Shown here: positions 21,781 to 28,660 of the stretch, piece after piece
Position numbering within the stretch: position 1 is the first letter of the stretch
Layout: each line of letters begins with the position of its first letter
Made by a program: the position numbers and the translations under genes
DNA from: a virus
Strand: one strand, 5' to 3'
DNA: 33,675 nt
IMG/VR virus record: IMGVR_UViG_3300042379_001002
Coordinates: 1-33,675 of that record
Notes under the pieces: model-generated
Database searches by the model: none
Told to the model about the DNA's origin: nothing
What the model saw: the letters and a program-made list of their open reading frames with translations, nothing else

Positions 21781-22091
21781 ATCAAACCCGTTCCCCGCGA
21801 CTTCTCCAACCAAATGTTGAAGGGTTATTGAGAAAGCGAGCCGATGGGGTCTGGGGTGTTGAACGAAAGTTACGATGGATTGTCACCAGATACCCAGATG
21901 CGTCCTGGGAGTGGGCCGACGTGTTGAGTCGTTGGGTTGATCGTCACCAGAATCCGCCCAAGGTCTGGGATGTGGTCGAAGTCGTATTACTTGATTGGCT
22001 TCTTGACCCCGCTCTGAGCGATGACACCCGAAAGACGATGAGGGAGATCTTCGACGCTATACCCGACTGGCGGGATGACAAAACATCTTAA
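21777..22091 (+). CDS. Unknown protein coupled to the polymerase-helicase
   Basis: A 104-aa protein, Trp-rich and helical (WGVERKLRWIVTRYPDASWEWADVLSRWVDRH, VWDVVEVVLLDWLLDPALSDDTRKTMREIF). Its ATG overlaps the polymerase stop (ATGA), so it is the last gene of the replication operon. There is no Cys, signal or membrane motif. A replication accessory role is plausible from coupling only. Confidence 0.6.
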   Translation: MNQTRSPRLLQPNVEGLLRKRADGVWGVERKLRWIVTRYPDASWEWADVLSRWVDRHQNPPKVWDVVEVVLLDWLLDPALSDDTRKTMREIFDAIPDWRDDKTS

Positions 22092-22232
22092 GTATCTATA
22101 TTTTAATTGTTTATGTCTTATTTAGCCCGAATTGTCAGATGTGGCTAGTGGATAAACGCAAATCCTTCTTTTTGTAACCACTTCAGTAGTAGGTGAATAC
22201 AACAAAGAAGAATTACATAAGTAAAAGCGCGA

Positions 22233-22400
22233 GTTAGTACGTAAGGTTTGCACCGAATAAGGACTTAAGTATATATCTTACAAATGTATGATTCACTTTT
22301 TTGCGTTTGCCCTATATAGAGGGGAAAGTGAAAAAAGTGACAATAACCATTTGTAAAACCATACGTAAGTCTTTATTTGATGCAAACGTTACGTACTAAC
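22233..22400. repeat. 168-bp imperfect palindrome, candidate origin
   Basis: The left arm begins GTTAGTACGTAA and the right arm ends TTACGTACTAAC. Along ~70 bp per arm most positions pair by eye, including GTTTGCA/TGCAAAC, GACTTA/TAAGTC, TTACAAATG/CATTTGTAA and TCACTTTTTT/AAAAAAGTGA. About 27 bp (CCCTATATAGAGGGG in the centre) separate the arms. It lies in a 600-bp AT-rich gap directly after the polymerase operon. Candidate replication origin, telomere-resolution-like site or packaging start. Confidence 0.8.
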
Positions 22401-22557
22401 TTTTTGGTCGCTTTGGGAGTGAGAAGTACCAGGACATACTATTGGATTTGGTTATACTAAAAAAACATCACTTTTTTTTGGTTGGCATCCACTGTTTATA
22501 CCTATACCCTTATGGAGCAACACATTACCAAAATTGGATAAACAAGTCCTATTTGTT

Positions 22558-22646
22558 AATTTTCATCCCGTGTATAACACGATTGTTCGATTCAAAAACT
22601 TATGGTATAATAACTTAAACTTGGTTGGTGATACGGGATGAAAATT
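22558..22646 (+). promoter_or_regulatory. Promoter of the terminase/recombinase genes inside a 14-bp inverted repeat
   Basis: Perfect arms AATTTTCATCCCGT (22558-22571) and ACGGGATGAAAATT (22633-22646) enclose a promoter: -35 TTGTTC (22583-22588) and -10 TATAAT (22606-22611), 17 bp apart. A short ORF from ATG 22638 overlaps the next gene in another frame and is not called. Confidence 0.6.
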
Positions 22647-22711
22647 CCTGTAAAAGGTAAACCCTTGATTTGGCCAACCTTACGACTAACTTTTGATGGA
22701 GGGTCGAAGTC

Positions 22712-23155
22712 ATGGGCGCAAGAAGACACCCTGTCAGGGTTGAGCCAAGTCCGATCGCTGGAATGCTCAGGAGGCTCCAAACCTCTGGCGGTTGGACGGT
22801 CGGGTTGGACGACGGACTCAAGGGACGTGTTATAGGTCGCCTGGCCAAAATCATCGAAGCGGATGACGTATCACCCGCCGTCCAGGTTGCGGCCGCATCT
22901 TGCCTCATGAAGGCAAGCCAGGTTGAGAATGAAACCATCAACACCATGATGAAGATGATAGAGACAACAGAATTAACAGACCGCTTGGCCAATATCGAAA
23001 AGCAACTCGCCGAAGCGGGAACGGCCAAGGTTGATTATATAGACATCGATGTCTTGGGGTTTAGCGATGATTCCTTGGGCCTTATGGAAGACGACGAACC
23101 GGCCGTTAACCCTCTGGCGGAAACCTTCCGGATTCGGGCCGATGAAGACTTTTGA
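22712..23155 (+). CDS. Small-terminase-like protein
   Basis: A 147-aa protein preceded by GGAGGG. The centre is helical (VIGRLAKIIEADDVSPAVQVAAASCLMKASQVENETINTMMKMIE) followed by a short coiled coil (TDRLANIEKQLAEAG) and an acidic C-terminus (DIDVLGFSDDSLGLMEDDEP). There is no unique motif. I call it small-terminase-like from size, helical/coiled-coil/acidic layout and its place upstream of a terminase ATPase. Small terminases recognise pac/cos DNA; the long palindrome 300 bp upstream could be the site. Moderate-to-low certainty on function. Confidence 0.5.
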   Translation: MGARRHPVRVEPSPIAGMLRRLQTSGGWTVGLDDGLKGRVIGRLAKIIEADDVSPAVQVAAASCLMKASQVENETINTMMKMIETTELTDRLANIEKQLAEAGTAKVDYIDIDVLGFSDDSLGLMEDDEPAVNPLAETFRIRADEDF

Positions 23156-23173
23156 AATCTTCCCGATAAGCTC

Positions 23174-23233
23174 TTGCCTATCATGCGAGGGGTGTTACAA
23201 TAAAGACGTTCGGAAACATCAACAATGTAACAC
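23174..23233 (+). promoter_or_regulatory. Promoter and res-like dyad of recombinase 3
   Basis: A -35 TTGCCT (23174-23179) and a -10 TACAAT (23196-23201) are 16 bp apart. The perfect arms GTGTTACA (23192-23199) and TGTAACAC (23226-23233) overlap the promoter. The arm words resemble those of the sites before the two twin recombinases (GGTGTTA). Confidence 0.55.
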
Positions 23234-23258
23234 TCTTAACAGGGAAGTCGTTAGAAAC

Positions 23259-23987
23259 ATGCAAGATCTTACAATAAAAGGTGTTAAGGTCAATTGTGCC
23301 GTTGGCTATGTTCGCTTGTCGAGCAAGGCGGCCAAAGAAGACTCGGTTTCCATAGAGCGACAAAAGGCGGAAGTGATCTCCTGGTGTAATCGTAACGGGT
23401 TCAACTTGACCAATATCTATACGGATACCAAGGTTTCCGGTCGGAAGGTCAACCGGATCGGTTTGGACGCGGCCATTGGAGAAGCTGCTATGCGTGGTTG
23501 CGCTCTTGTCGCCTATTCATTGGACCGGCTTATCAGAGACCATGACGTATTGAGACGGTTGAAAGACGAGCGCATCACGTTTCGCCTTTTAGATATGCCA
23601 GAAACCAATGAACTGGTTATCGATACTCTTGTCGGGGTTGCCAAGGCTTATAGCCAACAAATTAGCGACAAGATGAGGAAGTATCATCAACACCGGAAAG
23701 AGCAAGTTTTAGCCGGACTGGCGACACCACATCCAACACCCCTGCCCAACCCAAAACCGGAACAATATCAACCCGCCTTGAAAGCAGCACGGGCCAAGCG
23801 GACTAAGAAGGCGGATACTTTCAACGCGCACGCCTGGCGGTTCATTGAACCGATGGCTCAACAGGGGAAATCTACTCGCGGTATTTGTGAAGAACTCAAC
23901 ATCAAAGGATTCCAAACCTCAACCGGCAAGCCCTGGACTAACGTCGCCGTCTTCCGGATCATCCAGAAGTTCAACCCCGCCTCTTAA
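23259..23987 (+). CDS. Serine recombinase 3 (module recombinase)
   Basis: A 242-aa protein. The catalytic domain has VGYVRLSSKAAKEDSVSIERQ (catalytic Ser21 or Ser22), KVSGRKVNRIGLDAAI, VAYSLDRLIRD (S-x-D-R-L-x-R) and AYSQQISDKMRKYHQHRK. The C-terminal part has a helix-turn-helix with 'GKSTRGICEELNIKGFQTSTGKPWTNVAVFRII', the Recombinase-domain pattern. It is clearly different from the twins at 3196 and 31985. I chose ATG 23259 because homology begins just after it, although the Shine-Dalgarno is weak. It lies between the terminase-like genes and is likely responsible for integrating or resolving this module. Confidence 0.9.
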   Translation: MQDLTIKGVKVNCAVGYVRLSSKAAKEDSVSIERQKAEVISWCNRNGFNLTNIYTDTKVSGRKVNRIGLDAAIGEAAMRGCALVAYSLDRLIRDHDVLRRLKDERITFRLLDMPETNELVIDTLVGVAKAYSQQISDKMRKYHQHRKEQVLAGLATPHPTPLPNPKPEQYQPALKAARAKRTKKADTFNAHAWRFIEPMAQQGKSTRGICEELNIKGFQTSTGKPWTNVAVFRIIQKFNPAS

Positions 23988-24107
23988 GGGCGGGAAACCG
24001 GCCGAGGAATTCGCGGATTTTATAGGGATTTCGGTCAACGTGTGGTCGGCACCCACCAAAAATATCAGGGATTTTAACGGGAAGATTTTGACACCTGAGG
24101 CGAATCA

Positions 24108-24935
24108 ATGGCGAAGTTGAAAACAAGGTTGGACGCAATATCTGATGTCCTAAGCAACCGCCATCGTGACGAGAAGATGCGACATGCTCTGGAGGTTCTT
24201 CGCGACAACCCGCGACAGATGTTTCCGCTTCTTGGCATGGATTGCGACGCCTGGCAACTCAACCTCATGAAAAAGCTCGCTGGTGAAGAATGTGAGCCGA
24301 TTAAGCGGGCCGTTATTGCCTGTGGTCGTCAGGTTGGAAAGACTGCTTTGCTATCCGTTTATGGGGCCTATGCGACGATGTGTGAAGGAAAGACTGTAGC
24401 CGTTAGCGCACCATCCTTCCGCCAGTCCTTGGAGCTATCCCAGAAAATTAGACGGATTATCCAGCGATTCAACCTTGTTTCCATCATGAAAGACGCGGTT
24501 ATCGATTTGCGACTCTCAAACGGCGGCCGCCTTGTTGCGCTTCCACCATCGGGGACTGGCCGGGGTTTCACCCTGGACGCGTTACTAGTCGATGAAGCCG
24601 CCTTCCTGGGGGAGCGATCCGACCTGATTGAAGCTCTCACCCCTGCTCTCGCCTTGTCTGACGGTCAACTTATCCTTGCTTCATCGCCTGGGCCACCTAT
24701 AGGCCTTCTTTTCCAAGCCTGGGGAAGCGAAAACTGGCATAAAACCAAAGTCAGATGTGATGAGTGTAAGCGAATCTCACCCGAGTTTTTGTCGCAGCAA
24801 CGCGAACTTCTGGGAGAAGACGCCTACAAGCGGGAGTTTGAAGCGGAATTTGTGGATATGGGCGGTTCACTTATCACGGCTGAATCTATCGACGGTTGTG
24901 CCTCATCTTATGCGACTGAATGGCTATCTATCTGA
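24108..24935 (+). CDS. Terminase large subunit, ATPase half
   Basis: A 275-aa protein with phage terminase ATPase signatures: CDAWQLNLM adenine-binding region, Walker A GRQVGKT (73-79), APSFRQSLEL, Walker B LLVDEAAF (159-166), and coupling motif ASSPGPPIGLLFQAW. The protein ends shortly after the linker to the nuclease (FEAEFVDMGGSLITAESID), where usual terminases continue. The nuclease is the next ORF in another frame. ATP-driven DNA packaging is the family role. No portal, capsid or tail genes are present in the window. GAGG precedes the ATG. Confidence 0.88.
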   Translation: MAKLKTRLDAISDVLSNRHRDEKMRHALEVLRDNPRQMFPLLGMDCDAWQLNLMKKLAGEECEPIKRAVIACGRQVGKTALLSVYGAYATMCEGKTVAVSAPSFRQSLELSQKIRRIIQRFNLVSIMKDAVIDLRLSNGGRLVALPPSGTGRGFTLDALLVDEAAFLGERSDLIEALTPALALSDGQLILASSPGPPIGLLFQAWGSENWHKTKVRCDECKRISPEFLSQQRELLGEDAYKREFEAEFVDMGGSLITAESIDGCASSYATEWLSI

Positions 24936-24945
24936 GGGTGACACA

Positions 24946-25773
24946 ATGGCTATTGATACGAACCTGATTGCGGCTATCCGGAATGACAAATACGATGCCT
25001 GGGCTAACTCCCCTACCCCGAGACGATCAGGTATAACAACAGACCATGACAACCACCTTCCGAAATACAAAGACGATCGCCTTGACTACGTTCGCATTTC
25101 TGGCGATGGAGACGGTTGGCGTCGAATTGTTTCCTGGGACCTGGGGAAACTGAGGGATCCAAGCGCGATTGTCATTCTGAAATGGAGAATGATTGAGACG
25201 GGACGCGATCGAGTAAACAGGACTGATTTCGATTCTGGTCGCCAATCGTCGTATTGTCGCGAAAATTACATGACACCGGTATATCAAGTGATTGGGGCTA
25301 ACGAATACAAGGAAGACTATACCGATACGATTGGCAGACTTCGACGTATGCAAGAGAATAGCCGGTTGGGAAACTGTACACTCATCTTCGACGCTACCGG
25401 GGTTGGTGTTGCCGTGGAAGAGCAACTTCGCCATCTATCAGGGTTCGACCAGGTCATGGGAATGACGATCACTGGCGGGGATACTATGAAAGCAAAAGGT
25501 ATGTTTACGTCGGCTGGAAAATCACGGCTCCTGAGCGATACGGAACAAGTCATCAACCAAAAACGTATTCGCACTCCTGAGAATAACCCAGAATTCCAGA
25601 AACTCCGTAACCAGATCACAGGCCTTCAAGTTGAAGAAACGATTCAAGGCTATTATAAGACAGTCGATGATCGTTCATCAGGTCACCACTCTGACTTGCT
25701 CATGGCGTTGGCCATGGGCGTGGCCTGGGGAGAATACCAAGCAGCTAAGTATCGGCGACTGATCGCGGTATGA
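24946..25773 (+). CDS. Terminase nuclease half (RNase H-like)
   Basis: A 275-aa protein starting MAIDTNLIAAIRND, with GAGGGTG 5 bp upstream. It carries the terminase nuclease pattern: IVSWDLGKLRDPSAIVIL (first Asp), TLIFDATGVGVAVEEQL (second acidic residue) and SGHHSDLLMALAMGVAW (last Asp). The typical second half of a large terminase is thus a separate gene 10 bp downstream of the ATPase gene. Having its own ribosome-binding site argues for a genuine two-subunit enzyme rather than a fresh frameshift, but a sequencing error must be excluded. Confidence 0.8.
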   Translation: MAIDTNLIAAIRNDKYDAWANSPTPRRSGITTDHDNHLPKYKDDRLDYVRISGDGDGWRRIVSWDLGKLRDPSAIVILKWRMIETGRDRVNRTDFDSGRQSSYCRENYMTPVYQVIGANEYKEDYTDTIGRLRRMQENSRLGNCTLIFDATGVGVAVEEQLRHLSGFDQVMGMTITGGDTMKAKGMFTSAGKSRLLSDTEQVINQKRIRTPENNPEFQKLRNQITGLQVEETIQGYYKTVDDRSSGHHSDLLMALAMGVAWGEYQAAKYRRLIAV

Positions 25774-25884
25774 TTGCCCCACCAACTATAGGATAAGGTG
25801 ATTTAAGGTAGATATTTACGGATTTATTTACAGTGACTCACAGGGTCGGGGAGAACGAACCAGAGTGATCAGGCTTGCATCTGG

Positions 25885-25895
25885 CATGATGCCAA
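25885..25895. repeat. 11-bp direct repeat, candidate right attachment site
   Basis: CATGATGCCAA matches 15879-15889. It abuts the start of the duplicated block (25894 on); the other copy of that block (32736) begins at the same base but lacks the ATGATGCC, as expected if something joined here. It lies within the palindromic word GGCATGATGCC. Confidence 0.35.
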
Positions 25896-26829
25896 AATAT
25901 TTCTCGGGTATTTCTTCGAATTCCAAAGAATACATGAAGTCTTTTTCGTGGGATGTGTTCTAGTAGGGTGAACGAGAAGTAACAGGAATTCTTAAAAAGG
26001 TTGTCTCTCACAGACGGCTCTATTGAGTTTTTAACAATACGCTTGTTTAGTTCCACCAGTTGATGAAGGCAAGACGCTTTTGTCGCTGGTGGAGTTATTG
26101 TTGGGTCTGATCCGACAGTTATCCAACATGACTGAATTGACGTAAAGTATGGGTGCGACCGGAATTGCGCTGCGTTAAACGCACAGTCTTCAATGTAAGT
26201 CCGGTCATGTTAGCACTTTGTGACGATTGTGCGTCACCATTTATTCCAGGCACCATGCCCTTGATGCTCGGTGTTCTTACGGTGTTCTTACCGGACCAGA
26301 TAAGCCCATATCGACAGGATTGGGGTTGATCCTTTGTTACCCACTGTCAGAACTGGATTAGCTCGTGTAGACTCTTTTAGATCTTTTAACTAGGAGCAAA
26401 CATCTCAGATGAAAATGCTTAGGCACATATGAAGCGGGTTGATCCGAATACAGTCGCTCATCGAAAAACACTCCGTGGAAGAGATGAGGTAACTTACGAT
26501 TGTCCGAATTGCCAAGCAAGTCTTAAAAACGATTTGTCTGATGCCGGTATCCGAGATAGCTGTCCTCATTGCGGATGCGAATTCTTTGTGCCTGGTGATG
26601 AAAGACTAGATGGACTAAAGCAAGCGGAGTCGCAAGGGAAGTTGCGAAAGAAGGAAGAAGCCGAAGAGTCGAAACGTAATCAAGAACAAGCTGATAAACG
26701 CATCCGTGAGCTAGAATTGGTGGCTAAGAATCGAGAGCAAGAGCAAGAGAGACAAAAGGTTTTACTTAAATCAACGCACTATATGTCATTAGGTTTCATG
26801 CATCTCGTCTCTGTTTTGACCAAAGGGAT
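25894..26829. repeat. ~940-bp duplicated block, copy A (includes dispersed repeat copy 2)
   Basis: It is nearly identical to 32736-33675, with scattered substitutions and small indels. The first ~215 bp are the dispersed repeat also seen inverted at 1887-2091. The next ~330 bp form a structured leader: GACCGGA ... TCCGGTC (26157-26206), TGCGTT-A-AACGCA, GTGACG-ATTGTG-CGTCAC (about 26219-26236), and two GGTGTTCTTAC words. The zinc-ribbon gene at 26429 follows. There is no transposase. Confidence 0.88.
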
Positions 26830-27076
26830 CTGGTTGGCTATCTTGGTTTTTATGCAGACCGTAACAAGTGTTATATGGTTATTTTCTTCTGTAATCGGTG
26901 CTGCCGTTGGTGGGGAAGCTGGCGACGCTGGGAGAGCGATTCGAGACGTATCAAGTCTTATAGTTATCCTCCTTACGATTGGTATCGCCATACTTTCTGC
27001 TGCCCAGATAATGGACGTGTTCCGCGCTCGGGACGCGTTTAGAAGCGGCTCAGATCCTGAGAAGACATCAGATTGA
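26429..27076 (+). CDS. Zinc-ribbon, coiled-coil membrane protein
   Basis: A 215-aa protein. The N-terminal zinc ribbon is YDCPNCQASLKNDLSDAGIRDSCPHCG. A charged coiled coil follows (residues ~60-110, rich in E/K/Q: LRKKEEAEESKRNQEQADKR), then two transmembrane helices (GIWLAILVFMQTVTSVIWLF and SLIVILLTIGIAILSAAQI) around a Gly/Ala-rich loop (GAAVGGEAGDAG). The function is unknown. A second, incomplete copy begins at 33275. The long conserved non-coding leader suggests the gene is regulated through DNA or RNA structure. Confidence 0.75.
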   Translation: MKRVDPNTVAHRKTLRGRDEVTYDCPNCQASLKNDLSDAGIRDSCPHCGCEFFVPGDERLDGLKQAESQGKLRKKEEAEESKRNQEQADKRIRELELVAKNREQEQERQKVLLKSTHYMSLGFMHLVSVLTKGIWLAILVFMQTVTSVIWLFSSVIGAAVGGEAGDAGRAIRDVSSLIVILLTIGIAILSAAQIMDVFRARDAFRSGSDPEKTSD

Positions 27077-27351
27077 TTGAATCCGACTAATCAAGAACAG
27101 GTTGGTGCTGAATTCAGATAAGAGATACAACGGCCTGATTCGCGGATTTTGTGGCAAGTAGTCGAGGATGTGTACGCGGCTTGCACTTTGACGGAAAAAC
27201 AAAAAAGAGGGTGTATAAATCATGTAACAAACGACCGGATTGAGCATCGGGAGAATTCGCGGCCACAGCCCCCCTGCTCTTGGTTCGCTCGGTGTCGCCT
27301 CGGTGTTCTTATTGGACGTTGGCCCGGCTGTGGTTCGTTCAGATCAGGCTT
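27077..27351. other. Intergenic before the octamer array
   Basis: I see no supported gene. Open frames crossing this stretch run into the octamer array and have skewed composition. CCCCCCTGCTC at about 27269 resembles the G-rich linker word on the other strand. Confidence 0.3.
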
Positions 27352-27511
27352 GCGGCTTGGAGCAATTGCGGTTTGGCGGGTCCACGGCCTGACGGTTTTG
27401 CGGCCCAACGGCCTCGCGGTCTCACGGTCGGTCTCAACTGCGGCCCAGCGATGTGCCGATAGACCGATAGACCGAACTCGCGGCCCAACGGTTTCGCGGT
27501 CCCACGGTCTG
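27352..27511 (+). repeat. Octamer array, candidate centromere/operator of the RHH protein
   Basis: Twenty consecutive 8-bp cells run in one register up to 13 bp before the ATG at 27525, most fitting (A/G/C)CG(G/A)YYYN. Examples are ACGGCCTG, ACGGTTTT, GCGGCCCA, ACGGCCTC, GCGGTCTC, CCGATAGA (twice), GCGGCCCA, ACGGTTTC, GCGGTCCC and ACGGTCTG; GCGGCCCA occurs three times. A few cells (GAGCAATT, TCTCAACT, GCGATGTG) deviate. Direct 7-8-bp repeats upstream of an RHH gene are the hallmark of plasmid partition sites bound cooperatively by RHH dimers. Confidence 0.75.
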
Positions 27512-27524
27512 GAGACCTACAGGC

Positions 27525-27905
27525 ATGGCGGCCCCCCGTAAAACCTCAAAACCGATCCCCCGTCAAGCTGCTGCGGAGCGGCAGCGGCTCCAACTCTCCC
27601 CATTGGTCGAGAGTGCCAAGCGGTTCAAACTGGCGGCTGTATCGCTTAATTTATCGGAAACTGAGTTATTTGAACGGCTTGTAGAATTAAACTTCCCCGG
27701 CTTGCATGTGCAGAATTTAAGTAAGAGTCCATTCTTTGGCGGGGCAGGGCAGGGGGGCGAAGATTCGCCAGCTCCACCCGCCCAGGTTGGTGTGATGATC
27801 CCACGATCACCAACGCACAATCGAATTGGGATGATTGCTCGATCGGCTCATATGCCGGTTGATATGGCCATTGAATCCCACGACGACGATTCGCTTCCAT
27901 CCTGA
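27525..27905 (+). CDS. RHH protein, candidate centromere-binding partition factor
   Basis: A 126-aa protein. Residues 1-20 are basic and flexible (MAAPRKTSKPIPRQAAAERQ). Residues 21-60 align with the RHH core of the 712 protein (RLQLSPLVESAKRFKLAAVSLNLSETELFERLVELNFPGLHVQN versus VQLSL ... FSGVHVRG). Residues 72-78 are GGAGQGG. Residues 95-126 form the shared tail, THNRIGMIARSAHMPVDMAIESHDDDSLPS apart from a few residues. The octamer array directly upstream is the likely target for partition and autoregulation. No ParA ATPase is found within the window, so either a host ParA, a distant gene or a ParA-free mechanism would be needed. An alternative role is a transcriptional repressor. Confidence 0.7.
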   Translation: MAAPRKTSKPIPRQAAAERQRLQLSPLVESAKRFKLAAVSLNLSETELFERLVELNFPGLHVQNLSKSPFFGGAGQGGEDSPAPPAQVGVMIPRSPTHNRIGMIARSAHMPVDMAIESHDDDSLPS

Positions 27906-27970
27906 GTCATCACACCGGCCCATAAACCTCGCCTAAGCGATCGGTGACCATCGGCGGCGACAAGTTTGGA

Positions 27971-28018
27971 CGCCATCCACCCAGCGGCTCACTACGGGTG
28001 ATTCTGGCGGCCTTTTTT
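27971..28018 (+). terminator. Terminator after the RHH gene
   Basis: The interrupted stem CGCCA-TC-CACCC / GGGTG-ATTC-TGGCG is followed by GCC and TTTTTT (28013-28018). Two more T-runs follow at 28048-28054 and 28085-28091. Confidence 0.6.
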
Positions 28019-28157
28019 AGACGTGCCGGTAGACGCCGATGCAGACCTTTTTTTAGATGCGCACCAGCTGCGGACAGATTCGTTTTTTTGGACCTGCGGA
28101 TGGTGATAGGGGACCAGATTTTGACCAGGCACCAGACTACCGCCTTTTCCGATTTCT

Positions 28158-28610
28158 GTAAGTCCTTACAAAGCAAGGAACTCTCACAGAAGCATGGCAA
28201 GTTTTGACAGAAGCATAAAAACCCTGCGTTTCCCTCACAGCCATGCTTCTGTGATTGTGTCGCCGTAAACCATTACTGTATAGAAGTAACCACAGAAGCA
28301 TGATCGCCATACTTCTGTCGATGTGTCGTTTTCTGACAGAAGCATAGGATTGACAGAAGCATGGCTCTTATACTTCTGTTAAATAATATTATTATATAAG
28401 GGTTTACATGCTACTAAATGACAGAAGCATGGATTTTGGAAATACCCGGGGACTTTATGCTTCTGTCGATCCGGTTTTACTGATGTAGTTCTCGTAAACC
28501 CTTTTACAGAAAGGAACTCTCACAGAAGCATGACGATGGAATGTGTCGTGTGAAATACACAAACCCTTACCATATAACAAACTCTGTGTGCCTATAACAA
28601 ACCCCCGGCG
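28158..28610. repeat. Iteron cluster, candidate replication origin
   Basis: ACAGAAGCAT occurs seven times forward (28186, 28207, 28292, 28336, 28353, 28421, 28522) and exactly in reverse at 28243 and 28457, with one-base variants at 28309 and 28370. An AT-rich patch (TTAAATAATATTATTATA, 28378-28396) lies inside. A longer ~40-bp repeat ending AAGGAACTCTCACAGAAGCAT is seen at 28158-28195 and 28494-28531. ATAACAAAC repeats follow near 28576-28604. The cluster lies directly after the 3' end of the primase-helicase gene. Iterons with an AT-rich unwinding region are typical of plasmid origins. No gene is supported from 27906 to 28660. Confidence 0.8.
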
Positions 28611-28660
28611 GGTTAAGCCAGGGTGGTCACGACATTCGGGTTGGCGGCGGCTCCTGCCGG

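Noticed and set aside
27149-27541. 130-aa open frame with mixed Arg/Gly/Cys content
   Set aside because: It runs through the octamer array, has no clear ribosome-binding site, and its composition follows the repeats.
28158-28531. CRISPR array
   Set aside because: Repeats are only 10 bp, occur in both orientations and have irregular spacing. No cas genes are present. They fit iterons.
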